Assembly: GCA_019322895.1 (NCBI GenBank) | Contig: JAHWHZ010000001.1 | Span: 620,001 to 684,000 of the forward strand | Direction of reading: 5' to 3' | DNA length: 64,000 nucleotides | From: Candidatus Woesearchaeota archaeon | Lineage (GTDB): Archaea > Nanobdellota > Nanobdellia > Woesearchaeales > ARS49 | Shown here: positions 1-8,484 of the stretch, in pieces | Numbering within the stretch: the first letter of the stretch is position 1 | Layout of the letters: each line of letters begins with the position of its first letter | Translations under genes and position numbers: made by a program | Notes under the pieces: generated by a model | Told to the model about the DNA's origin: nothing | Database searches by the model: none | Seen by the model: only the letters and a program-made list of their open reading frames with translations

Positions 1-717
1 CAAATACTTGTTCAATTCCTCTTTATTATTAGGTTCTTCTGGCAGTTTGCTTGTTTCCCTGCACTCTTTTAGCTTGTAGAACAAGTCTGCAATCAATTTT
101 TGCGCCTGGTTATGCACTTTTGAGTTTTTTGGCAGTGTTGATTGCTCTTCTTTTTTGAGTTTTATCAGTTCTTTTACAACAGGAAACTTGAAATGCTTGT
201 TTGTTATAGTAATATTTGGTTCTAGCTTGCCTTGTTCCAATAAATAAATGCCAGTCATCAATGATCTCAGCACATAAAGGTATTTTTTTACAGTATTCTT
301 GCCTTTATCTAAAAATTTTTTGTAGTTCTGCATCGCCATGCCGTTGTAATGGAAGTATAATCTTCTGCACATGCATCCTTTTGCAAGTTTTTTCAATTCC
401 CTGTGCTCTTTTGAGGTGACTATGTTCAATGGAGACAGCAATTGCTCAAGCACGTTTCCATTGGGCTTTATCATCAGTCCAATGAATTTCTCAATCTCCT
501 GCGATACAAAATCATTGTCACCCTGCATTATCTCTACCACAGGCCATGGCTTGCGCAGCCCTAATAATTCTTTTGTTGGCACTATATGACATCCGCGAAT
601 ATCAAAATCAGAGTCTTTTGATGCAAAGCCGTACAGATGAGCTCCGCTCAAGCTGTAGAACACAGGATTCTTTACCTTCCCCTTCACAAACTTCTTCAGT
701 TCTTTTAGCTCTTTCAT
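1..717 (-). CDS. Nucleotidyltransferase, YcgL/RlaP-like (3' end beyond window)
   Basis: The reading frame is open for 239 codons from an ATG at 717 down to base 1 with no stop, so the C-terminus lies outside the window. Near the N-terminus the protein reads SLSGAHLYGFASKDSDFDIR, the GSxxxG...SDxDxR signature of DNA-polymerase-beta-fold nucleotidyltransferases; the two Asp residues would bind the metal. The spacing and the following RGCHIVPTKELLGL fit the YcgL/RlaP group, which in bacteria is tied to RNA repair. The substrate here is unknown. The start is the first ATG, 54 bases from the divergent nreA start, leaving room for back-to-back promoters. Confidence 0.75.
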   Translation of the reverse strand, partial: MKELKELKKFVKGKVKNPVFYSLSGAHLYGFASKDSDFDIRGCHIVPTKELLGLRKPWPVVEIMQGDNDFVSQEIEKFIGLMIKPNGNVLEQLLSPLNIVTSKEHRELKKLAKGCMCRRLYFHYNGMAMQNYKKFLDKGKNTVKKYLYVLRSLMTGIYLLEQGKLEPNITITNKHFKFPVVKELIKLKKEEQSTLPKNSKVHNQAQKLIADLFYKLKECRETSKLPEEPNNKEELNKYL

Positions 718-740
718 ATTGTATTTTTCAGTATATGAGT

Positions 741-748
741 ATTTAAAT
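741..748 (+). promoter_or_regulatory. TATA box of nreA
   Basis: ATTTAAAT lies 24 bases before the nreA ATG at 772, the spacing expected for a leaderless archaeal transcript. No Shine-Dalgarno is visible at this start. Confidence 0.5.
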
Positions 749-771
749 ATTTTGCAAACATCTCTGGATTC

Positions 772-2007
772 ATGAGAGTTCCTTGTATAAAATGCAAAGG
801 CAGGAATCCAGCTAATTGCGGCCGTACTTTTTGCCCGATTATAGCTAAATCAAAGGCCTTGTTCAAGGTAAAGGACCAATTGAACAAGGAGGATTTCTTT
901 GGCTCTTCTCCTGCTCCATTTGTGGGAAGGTTTGGCTATCCAAACATCAATGTCGGAATATTGAGCCCTCCTGAGCAGAAAGATGATGCCTGGCTTCATG
1001 ATGCTCCTCTGCACTGGTCTGCTGAAAATTTTGATCTGCATCAGATAATTGATTTAAGGTCTGCTTTGATTAATTCAAGATTCAAGGCAAATGTAAAAGA
1101 AAGAAGCAACAGGTTATTAGGGATTTCCCAGGAAGTTGGCATGGCTTCAAAGCCAGTTGATATTGAAGTGAACCTGAAGAAAAAGCCTGTTTTTCGCTTG
1201 AACACAGATGCTTACATGGCTCCTACTGGCCCAAATGCCCAGCTAAAAAAGATTGAAATCACCTCTAACCCAAAAATACATACAAAAGTTGACAAGGTTG
1301 TATCAGATACTGGCTTGAAATCAGTTGATGGATTAAATTATCTTTACAATAAAGGCTTTGATGAAAACTTTTTAAGCAAATTATTGAGTGTAGGAACTTT
1401 AGGCTTCAAAGACAGGAGAAAATTAGTTCCAACAAGGTGGAGCATCACTGCAACAGATGATATTTTGTGCAAGAATCTGATGAATGACATAATACAATAT
1501 CCTGAATCAGATTATCTTGCTTTCTTTGGCTCTTATTTAGGAAATTATTACTTGATTTTGTTCTTCTCAGAGTTCTGGTCTTATGAATTGTTTGAGTCTT
1601 ATTTGCCTAAGGCTGGCTGGAATCCTACAGATAAGCTGGATTACATGACAGATTATGAAGGCTTTACTGGCAGGAAATATTATGCAGAGAATTGTGCAGG
1701 AGGTTATTACACTGTAAGATTAGCAATCGCTGAAAAGATGAAACAAATGAAAAAACAAGCTTCTGTTTTGACATTAAGATTTATCACAGGAGAATATGCT
1801 GTTCCATTAGGTGTCTGGGTAACAAGGCAGGCTGCAAGAAAGGCCTTAAGCAATAAGCCAATAAGATTCAGTGACAAAAAGCTGATGTTAACTTATGCAA
1901 AGAACTTAATCAAAAGAAAATTTGGGGTTGATATTGATTTCTTGTTAAAAGAGAGTGTTCTGCTGAAGGAATTAGGCAGGCAGAAAAGGCTTGGCGCTTA
2001 TTTTTGA
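772..2007 (+). CDS. nreA: NreA-family DNA repair protein with C-terminal PIP box
   Basis: The 411-residue protein has an N-terminal four-Cys zinc motif (C5, C8, C16, C21) followed by the Nre-type segment with PFVGRFGYPNINVG. Archaeal Nre proteins act in repair of DNA damage and bind the sliding clamp PCNA. The last eight residues are QKRLGAYF, an exact QxxLxxYF PCNA-interacting motif at the very C-terminus, as known for family members. The ATG at 772 follows a TATA-like box at leaderless spacing. Family assignment is confident; the precise repair role is inferred from the family. Confidence 0.85.
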   Translation: MRVPCIKCKGRNPANCGRTFCPIIAKSKALFKVKDQLNKEDFFGSSPAPFVGRFGYPNINVGILSPPEQKDDAWLHDAPLHWSAENFDLHQIIDLRSALINSRFKANVKERSNRLLGISQEVGMASKPVDIEVNLKKKPVFRLNTDAYMAPTGPNAQLKKIEITSNPKIHTKVDKVVSDTGLKSVDGLNYLYNKGFDENFLSKLLSVGTLGFKDRRKLVPTRWSITATDDILCKNLMNDIIQYPESDYLAFFGSYLGNYYLILFFSEFWSYELFESYLPKAGWNPTDKLDYMTDYEGFTGRKYYAENCAGGYYTVRLAIAEKMKQMKKQASVLTLRFITGEYAVPLGVWVTRQAARKALSNKPIRFSDKKLMLTYAKNLIKRKFGVDIDFLLKESVLLKELGRQKRLGAYF

Positions 2008-2025
2008 ATGCTTCGAGAAAGGAAA

Positions 2026-2313
2026 TTATATATTTCGCAGTTTTTTCCTTAAATCTTCAAGAAGTTTTGATATTTCTGCTAATTTTCTGCCATCTTTAAT
2101 ATCTTTTCTTGATTGTTTTATGTTTTTTACTTGGTTCTCTATGGTTCCTGCTGATTTCCTTATTCTATATTTAAGATTCTTCAGATTTAATGAATAAAAG
2201 ATATATTCTCCTAAAATTTTTTCAATAGCACAATTTGCTTGTTTGCAATCTTCAAGCTTCTTCTTAAAAGATTTTTTCCATTCGTCTGCTCGTTTTTGAA
2301 AAAAGTTTTGCAT
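2026..2313 (-). CDS. Small coiled-coil protein of unknown function
   Basis: This 95-residue, Lys/Glu-rich protein has no recognised domain. Most of its length looks alpha-helical, with heptad-like spacing in the C-terminal half (EISKLLEDLRKKLRNI). It runs convergently with nreA and stops 18 bases after it. The first ATG is used; the upstream sequence is A/T-rich and could hold a TATA box, but no Shine-Dalgarno is clear. The gene is supported by uninterrupted coding character and by filling the gap between two real genes. Confidence 0.55.
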   Translation of the reverse strand: MQNFFQKRADEWKKSFKKKLEDCKQANCAIEKILGEYIFYSLNLKNLKYRIRKSAGTIENQVKNIKQSRKDIKDGRKLAEISKLLEDLRKKLRNI

Positions 2314-2381
2314 ATTATATTAAGAATAATAGGTGTTTATAAATGTTTTCCATTTACATAAAAAAGAAAAAAAATAAAAAT

Positions 2382-2957
2382 TTATGGAAGTTTTCCGTCA
2401 ACTTCTTGTGCCAGTTTCAGAAGATTTTCTTTAGAGCAAAGATCTGTTGACGCTCCGATGCTTGTCAAGTACTTGTCGTGCGTCCATACGATGTTTTCTC
2501 TTCCTACCTGTTGGTATTTGTAGTTTCTTGTTCCAACATCTGTTTCTGCATCCAGTCTTCGCATGCCTAGGCCCCTGTCAAATTCCCTGTCAGCTTCTTC
2601 TGCTGTTTCCCAGTCCACTATTGTGAATCCTGAGGTGTATTTCTTGTTCATCATGTCGCTGAAGGTTACCCAGCAGGTCTTGTCGCTTGCCTTGACTGTT
2701 GTTATTACGTTTTCTTCTGTCACGCCGCAAAGTTCTGCAAACCTGTGTACAGGCACAAACATGTCGCATACTTTCTCAATGTCTGCTCCAAGTGGCGCCA
2801 GGTTTTTTGGCGGTTCCATTATTTCTTTCTCTGGCTCTGGTTCTGGTGTTGTTTCTGGTTCTGTTACAGGTGCTGGTTCAGCTTCTTTTTCCATTGGCTG
2901 ACAAGCAACAAGAAGAACTAGAACAAGTACCAGCAAAGCGGTTATTATTTTCTTCAT
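2382..2957 (-). CDS. Predicted membrane-anchored lipoprotein
   Basis: The protein (191 aa) begins with MKK, a hydrophobic core and the lipobox LVAC with Cys near residue 19, so it should be exported and lipid-anchored. A Pro/Glu/Thr-rich linker (about residues 21-50) precedes a globular region with three further Cys. The globular part has no family I can name. It is likely displayed on the outer face of the membrane. It is transcribed alone, divergent from the gene at 3080. Confidence 0.75.
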   Translation of the reverse strand: MKKIITALLVLVLVLLVACQPMEKEAEPAPVTEPETTPEPEPEKEIMEPPKNLAPLGADIEKVCDMFVPVHRFAELCGVTEENVITTVKASDKTCWVTFSDMMNKKYTSGFTIVDWETAEEADREFDRGLGMRRLDAETDVGTRNYKYQQVGRENIVWTHDKYLTSIGASTDLCSKENLLKLAQEVDGKLP

Positions 2958-3079
2958 TTATTATCACCTTGTGCTGTTAGTAGGGTATCTATATAGAGCA
3001 GCATATATAAAGATTTTGCTTTCAAACTGTCTTTTCCATCACCAATAAATATTTAAATCTGGCATTCAATAGGAGGCGT

Positions 3080-3805
3080 ATGCAGTCCTTAAGAAGGAAT
3101 ATACAGGATCTGGCAGTTGCCTTGGATAATCTGCAGTCCAATAATGTCTCTCTTGATAAGCCTTCAAAAGATGCATTGCCTACTGATTTCAAGAGAAATC
3201 AGAATGATTATTTCAGGAATGCTGTTTATACTGCAATTAAATTTCTTGAGAAAGATGCTTCTGAGATAGGAACTGTTCCGCCTGAGAACCTGCAGGATGT
3301 TGAGCAGATAAAGGCATTGATTATTAAGCTGGGATTGTCAAAAGATGTGAATGAGCTGAAATTGATTGTTAATCATATTGCAGCGCTTGCTGCAAAGATA
3401 AAAATGCCTGAGAACAAGATGCCGGTATTGCCTGCAGACATAAGCGATGCAGTGAAGGCAGATGTAGATGAGCTGCAGAAGTGCTATGCAGCTGGATGCT
3501 ACAGGAGCACTGTAATTATCTGCGGAAGATTGTTGGAGATTGCCTTGCACAGGGTTTATTTTGATGCAACTAAGAATGATTTACTGGAAAAATCACCAGG
3601 CATAGGCCTTGGCAACCTGATTGCAAAGCTGAAAGACAATAATATTGAATTAGATCCTGGATTAAGCAACCAGATTCACTTGATTAACCAGGTGAGGATT
3701 CATTCAGTGCATCACAAAAAAGAGGTATTTACGCCAAGCAGGGAGCAGGCACATGCAATAATGCTTTACACAATGGACGTGCTTGGCAAATTGTTTAGAA
3801 AATGA
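3080..3805 (+). CDS. Helical protein with DUF4145/HEPN-like C-terminal region
   Basis: The 241-residue protein has an unrecognised N-terminal half and a C-terminal helical half (LQKCYAAGCYRSTVIICGR, then QVRIHSVHHKKEVF) resembling DUF4145-type domains: a helical repeat in which a bundle entry carries a Tyr/Arg-rich motif. Such domains often occur in defence or nucleic-acid proteins, but no catalytic residues can be assigned. It overlaps the next gene by four bases (ATGA), so the two are translationally coupled. GGAGG lies just before the ATG. Confidence 0.55.
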   Translation: MQSLRRNIQDLAVALDNLQSNNVSLDKPSKDALPTDFKRNQNDYFRNAVYTAIKFLEKDASEIGTVPPENLQDVEQIKALIIKLGLSKDVNELKLIVNHIAALAAKIKMPENKMPVLPADISDAVKADVDELQKCYAAGCYRSTVIICGRLLEIALHRVYFDATKNDLLEKSPGIGLGNLIAKLKDNNIELDPGLSNQIHLINQVRIHSVHHKKEVFTPSREQAHAIMLYTMDVLGKLFRK

Positions 3806-4308
3806 TCTTAGAGATTATTGCATTGCTTGTATCTGCATTATTCTTTCTTGCAGGCATAATAATAACAATATTAGGCATTGCAGGCTCTTTTGTTGTTTTG
3901 ATAGGAGCAGTTTTATACGACGTTATCACATGGTCTTGGCAGATATCTCCAAGGACTTTATTGATTCTTTTTGGAATTGCCTGTTTAGGAGAGATTTTTG
4001 AGTGGGTCTTTAGTGTCTATGGCGCAAAGAAGTTCAAGATGTCTAATATTTCCATAATCGGCTTTATCATCGGAACAATTGCAGGAGCGATAATAGGTGT
4101 TCCAATCCCTATCATCGGCCCGATTATCGGCGCTTTCATAGGAGCTTTCCTGGGAGCTGCAATATTCTCTTTCATTGAATTGCATGATGTCAAGAAAGCA
4201 TTGAAAGCAGGCATTGGAGCGTTTGTTACAAGAATTGGTGTTATAATAATGAAATTATTTCTTATACTGATAATGCTTGTTATTTTTTATTTCGCGGTAT
4301 TTGTCTAA
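3802..4308 (+). CDS. DUF456 family membrane protein
   Basis: A 168-residue, almost wholly hydrophobic protein with about five membrane segments and the Gly/Pro/Ile-rich repeats (GAIIGVPIPIIGPIIGAFIG) typical of DUF456. The function of the family is unknown. Its ATG overlaps the stop of the upstream gene as ATGA, so both are likely made from one transcript. It converges with the minus-strand gene ending at 4280 and overlaps it by 29 bases. Confidence 0.75.
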   Translation: MILEIIALLVSALFFLAGIIITILGIAGSFVVLIGAVLYDVITWSWQISPRTLLILFGIACLGEIFEWVFSVYGAKKFKMSNISIIGFIIGTIAGAIIGVPIPIIGPIIGAFIGAFLGAAIFSFIELHDVKKALKAGIGAFVTRIGVIIMKLFLILIMLVIFYFAVFV

Positions 4309-4609
4309 AGAAACGGTCGCTGTTTGCTTTTTTGTACTTTCTTTTTTGCGCTTCAACTATCTGCTTTCGTGAATATTTTTGTTTTATGTCAAATAAAGCA
4401 ATATAATATTCTGCGCCATTATCATCCTGCAATGCAGTTATTATTTTAGAATAAGAATATTTTTTATTTCCAGTCATTTTTTCTAATACTCCTGTAAGAT
4501 TCCCAATCTCTTCAGGATATGTTTCTTTTGCTCTTTCTATATCTCTTTCAAAAGGCAGTAAATATGCATCTATTGCAAATACTACAAGATCTTTTGCTGT
4601 TAATTCCAT
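4280..4609 (-). CDS. Hypothetical protein, 109 aa
   Basis: No family is recognised. The protein is mixed alpha/beta with a basic C-terminus (KRKYKKANSDRFFRQIPRNKK split by one basic run). Its 3' end overlaps the DUF456 gene tail in antisense. It lies 24 bases from the end of alaS, which is on the same strand but upstream in transcription, so the two may share a transcript. Confidence 0.5.
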   Translation of the reverse strand: MELTAKDLVVFAIDAYLLPFERDIERAKETYPEEIGNLTGVLEKMTGNKKYSYSKIITALQDDNGAEYYIALFDIKQKYSRKQIVEAQKRKYKKANSDRFFRQIPRNKK

Positions 4610-4633
4610 ATCTTAAAGAAAAAAAGTGATGCC

Positions 4634-7234
4634 TTATAAAGCTTTTATGTTCTTCTTGAACTCTTCCAGCTCTGTCTTGAATCTTGTTAAGGTCTTTTCT
4701 AAATGTGGAACCTGGCTTTTTATCAAATCAGCTGTGTGCTGCAGAATGTCTTCTCCCTCATATTCTTCTTTGGATGTGAGTTCAAGCTCTTTCAACTCTA
4801 TTTTCTTTCCTTTTGTTGCTGCTTTTCTTGCTTTTTTCCATTTGTCAAACAGTTCTTTTGCTCTTGCAGGCACTTGTTTTGGCTCTACACCGAGCAAATC
4901 AGCGACTTTTTTCACATGTGCTGTTGCTTCTTTTTCTATTTTCTTTGCAGCATGCCCTGCTGCAAACACAATCCTAACAACACCGTCTTTTACTTTTGTT
5001 GTTTTCAATATCTTGATTTCTTCAGCATCAATTGTGTTATTTAGGTGTGTTCCTCCGCAGGCTTCTACATCTATTCCAGGAATATCCACGATTCTCAGGA
5101 ATTTTCCAGGCACTGCTCCGCCTTGATACAGGCGCATGCCGTATTTTTGCTCTGCTTTTGTTCTTGGCATGAAGCTCAGCTTTATTGCAATTGCTTTTTT
5201 TACTATCTTGTTTGCTTCTTTCTCTATTTTTTTCATTTCTTCTTCTGTTATTGCCTGGTAGTGTGTTACATCTAAGTATGCTTTTGTGACATCTTTTTTT
5301 GCAGAGGCCTGGTTGACATGATTTCCTAAGACTATTCTTGCAGCTGCATTAACTATGTGTGTTGCAGTGTGGTGCTGTGTCAATTGTCTTCTTCTTTTAT
5401 AGTCTATCTTGCATTCAATAACATCTCCTTTCTTGAACTTTGGCTTTTCTTGAAGAGTGTGTATTACATGATTTTCCTGCTTGAACACATCAATGACATC
5501 TGCTCCGCCTATTGTTCCGGTGTCATGCAATTGCCCGCCTGACACTGGATAAAAGCAGGTCTTGTCTAATATGACATGATTGTCAACAACTTTCAATATT
5601 TTTGCATTGAAATCAACCAGTTTCCAGTCATCAAAATAAGTGCATTTTGTCTCAGGTATGTCTTTTCCTATCTCTATTCTTTCTTCTCTTTCTGTTGCAG
5701 TTACAGCTTCTTCTTGCTCGTGTTTTGCTGCAACCAATGCATAGAAATTGTCAGGAATGTCTATTTTCTTGCCCTGCTTTTCAGCTTCATCCCTTATCAG
5801 CTCTGGAGAAATGCCCTGGCTGTCATATAATTCAATCAGTTCTTCTGGTGTTATTTTCTTTCCTAATACTCTTTTGATTATTTCTTTGGTCTTTTTCTTT
5901 GTTGCATCATATTTTTCTTTTTCAACAGCTAATATTTTTTTAATGCCTACAAGATTGTCTTGCAGTTCTGGAAACAATGGCTTCAGATAATCAGCATGCC
6001 ATTTGAATACATCAATCAAGTCAATGTTCCATTTGTACTTGTCAATAAAACCAAAGCATCTTCTTAATATGACTCTTAGATTGTACATGCCGCCTACATT
6101 GCTTGGCAAGGCCCCGTCTGTCAATGCAACTAATAATGCTCTTGTGTGTTCTGCCACTGCATAAAGCGCGGTTATTGGCATTATTTTTTTCTTTAGTTCA
6201 TCTACAGTCATGCCAAGTTCTTTTGCGACTTTTTCCCATGCTTTTCCTATGTCTTTTGTTTCCTGTACATTCAGGTATGGTGCTAATGGCACAAAGTCTT
6301 GCATGAATGATTCATCAATCTCTATTCCTGTCTTTTCTTTTAGTTTTTGCATCACTGTAGGGAATGTTGCGTCATAGCTTGTTGCTGTTCCTTGGGTAAA
6401 CCAGGGGATTCTTTCATGCCCCTGCCCCATGTCTAGGACCTTGATGTCCAGTTCTTTTGGACCGTCTGGCGTGTTTTCATACTGCATGTACACTTGATTG
6501 CTCACTTCAAGTCCTCTTGAGAAGAATTCAACACATGGGCCGAAGTTTCCTCCTCCTGCCCAGGCATCTTCGTGTATTGTCAATTCAGTGAGCGGGAGCC
6601 CCATGCCTTCCTGCAACCACGTTAAATGATCTTTCAGGTATTTGTTGATGTCATATTTTTTTGGAGATACAAAAGCATGCTCTCCAAGCATCACAAAGCC
6701 TACAAAGTGGCCTGTTATGCCGACATTGTCAATATCAGAGAATCGTAAACAAAATTGTGGTATTACCAGTGGATTTGCAGGCGGCTCAACCTCTCCTGAG
6801 ACAACAAATGGCTGGAATGCAGCGATAGAGGCGATTGTGAATTCTGTTGTGGGGTTCCATCTTGCAACCACAGGGTATCTTGTTATGGGCGTGTAGCCGA
6901 GTTTCTTGTGGATTTTTGCATATTCTTTCCATGCCTGCAGGTAATCAAGCTTTTTCTTTGCAGGACTGTCTCCTATGAACCTGAATCCTCCTGAGCAGGC
7001 TGGTTCTCCGCACAGTTTCTGGTCTTCATTGACTGTCCAGAACCACTGCCCGCACTTGCATTTTCTTCTGAAGAAACCCATTTCAGCAAGTGTCTTGACA
7101 GGATAATGCTTCTCATAATCCTTTGTGCACTCTGATTTAAACCATTTCTTCAGTGCATCGTCTGTCTTGAAGTATTTTTTTGCAGAGCACTTGGATACAT
7201 CAAAGCTTTTAGTGGATTTTTTCTCTTTGTGCAT
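4634..7234 (-). CDS. alaS: Alanyl-tRNA synthetase
   Basis: The enzyme charges tRNA-Ala with alanine. The 866-residue protein has the class II catalytic core in archaeal form, including an N-terminal Cys cluster (CKCGQW...CGEPACSGGF). The editing domain is intact: HHTATH at residues 621-626 and CGGTH at 726-730 are the zinc and catalytic motifs. The C-terminal part is short (about 140 residues after CGGTH) and ends in a coiled coil. I see no Gly-rich GGGG/RPD stretch of the usual C-Ala/DHHA1 domain, so this domain seems reduced or replaced. The start is the first ATG. An A/T-rich promoter region with TATAAAAT-like sequence lies near 7260. Confidence 0.95.
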   Translation of the reverse strand: MHKEKKSTKSFDVSKCSAKKYFKTDDALKKWFKSECTKDYEKHYPVKTLAEMGFFRRKCKCGQWFWTVNEDQKLCGEPACSGGFRFIGDSPAKKKLDYLQAWKEYAKIHKKLGYTPITRYPVVARWNPTTEFTIASIAAFQPFVVSGEVEPPANPLVIPQFCLRFSDIDNVGITGHFVGFVMLGEHAFVSPKKYDINKYLKDHLTWLQEGMGLPLTELTIHEDAWAGGGNFGPCVEFFSRGLEVSNQVYMQYENTPDGPKELDIKVLDMGQGHERIPWFTQGTATSYDATFPTVMQKLKEKTGIEIDESFMQDFVPLAPYLNVQETKDIGKAWEKVAKELGMTVDELKKKIMPITALYAVAEHTRALLVALTDGALPSNVGGMYNLRVILRRCFGFIDKYKWNIDLIDVFKWHADYLKPLFPELQDNLVGIKKILAVEKEKYDATKKKTKEIIKRVLGKKITPEELIELYDSQGISPELIRDEAEKQGKKIDIPDNFYALVAAKHEQEEAVTATEREERIEIGKDIPETKCTYFDDWKLVDFNAKILKVVDNHVILDKTCFYPVSGGQLHDTGTIGGADVIDVFKQENHVIHTLQEKPKFKKGDVIECKIDYKRRRQLTQHHTATHIVNAAARIVLGNHVNQASAKKDVTKAYLDVTHYQAITEEEMKKIEKEANKIVKKAIAIKLSFMPRTKAEQKYGMRLYQGGAVPGKFLRIVDIPGIDVEACGGTHLNNTIDAEEIKILKTTKVKDGVVRIVFAAGHAAKKIEKEATAHVKKVADLLGVEPKQVPARAKELFDKWKKARKAATKGKKIELKELELTSKEEYEGEDILQHTADLIKSQVPHLEKTLTRFKTELEEFKKNIKAL

Positions 7235-7310
7235 ATCCTGAGGATTATGACTACCTATTTATAAAATTTGTCTTGAATTAAAGAAAAAGGGTAAAGAAAA
7301 AAAAGAAATT

Positions 7311-8312
7311 TTAGTAGTCGTCGTCTTCAGTCTTGTTCCTGCCAAGCCTTGTAAAGCCGATTACAAGTCCGATTATGACAAGCAGTACGACAAGTACAAG
7401 CAATAAGATTTCAAGTGCTTTCCTTATTTTTGCTGTGTCTTGAACTTTTTCTTCAGCTTCTTCTACTGGTACAGCTTCGCCTTCTGTTTCCTGGTCTTCT
7501 GTTACAATTAATTCAACAGTGCCTTCTTCTGGAATTATGCAGCTTTCATCCTGTTTGAAGTTGATGTATGTTCTGCCTGTTGTCTTGTAGTGGCCTTCTC
7601 CATACTCAACTGTGATTTCAACTGCATGCAGGCCGTCTGCACCGCATTTTGGCATTCTCAGGTACATCTCTTCTGTCTCTTGCTCGTCACCATCTTCAAT
7701 CTCATTGATGTATGTGGTTGCTGCAAGCTCAAAGTCTGGGATGTATAGTCTGACCTTGACGTCTTCCTGAGTCTTTTCTCCGTTGTTCTCTACCCTCACA
7801 GATGTCATCAATGCTTCATTTGCATTTATCTGTGTTTCTGGATAGAAGATTACATCTTCGATTTTTAGGCTGTGTCTTGGAACATCCAGCTTGATTGGAT
7901 ATCTTCCGATTGTTTCTTCGTCATTCCTGTCTATTAGCATGACTCTAAGCAAATAATCGTCCTGATCAAACTCGTCTGAAAAATCAATATCAAATGTGAA
8001 TTGTCTTACTTCGCCAGCTTCCATGCTCACAGGGCCTTTATGATCTTCTGCCCGTTCTGTCAGTGAGTATTCAAAGCCAGATACAAAGACCTTGATTTCC
8101 ATGTCATCTACGTCTTCATCTGCTTCCAATAGAACGTCAACTTCATATTCCTGATTTTTCTCAATGTCAAGTCTTGTCACTTGATCCTGTCTTAGCAACA
8201 CATCATCAAGCTCGACTTCTTGTATTGTGACAGGAACTGCGCTGACTGCTGCAGTCATTGCTAACAGTGTTATCAAAAACAAACACAGCATTCCTATTGT
8301 TTTTGTTTTCAT
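7311..8312 (-). CDS. Secreted beta-sandwich protein with C-terminal membrane anchor
   Basis: The 333-residue protein has a cleavable signal peptide (hydrophobic to about residue 23, site near VSA-VP). It continues with two or three acidic beta-sandwich segments of CARDB/NPCBM-like character (VRVENNGEKTQEDVKVRL is typical) and an acidic Glu/Val linker. A single membrane helix near residues 298-320 is followed by a short RNKTEDDDY tail. It is probably a cell-surface or cell-cell contact protein. It has its own TATA box (TTTATATAC, near 8374-8383) about 65 bases upstream and is divergent from infB. Confidence 0.7.
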   Translation of the reverse strand: MKTKTIGMLCLFLITLLAMTAAVSAVPVTIQEVELDDVLLRQDQVTRLDIEKNQEYEVDVLLEADEDVDDMEIKVFVSGFEYSLTERAEDHKGPVSMEAGEVRQFTFDIDFSDEFDQDDYLLRVMLIDRNDEETIGRYPIKLDVPRHSLKIEDVIFYPETQINANEALMTSVRVENNGEKTQEDVKVRLYIPDFELAATTYINEIEDGDEQETEEMYLRMPKCGADGLHAVEITVEYGEGHYKTTGRTYINFKQDESCIIPEEGTVELIVTEDQETEGEAVPVEEAEEKVQDTAKIRKALEILLLVLVVLLVIIGLVIGFTRLGRNKTEDDDY

Positions 8313-8357
8313 GTTTTAAACCCCCCTATCAATGTAAAATAACTATTGTTACTACTC

Positions 8358-8427
8358 TCAAAGAGATAAAAGTATATAAAGCTTTCGGAATTGTTAGCAT
8401 TACTTAGTAGCAACGCCTCTCTTTGAG
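8358..8427. repeat. Inverted repeat between divergent promoters
   Basis: CTCAAAGAGA (8358-8367) and TCTCTTTGAG (8418-8427) are perfect 10-base inverted copies 50 bases apart. The left copy sits by the TATA box of the secreted protein and the right copy just upstream of the infB TATA box (8447-8456). It may be a paired operator; no protein is known. Confidence 0.4.
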
Positions 8428-8484
8428 GATAAATTAAGCAAAGTTTTTTATAAGGTCATAAAACTAAGATTTTTGGGATGAAAG

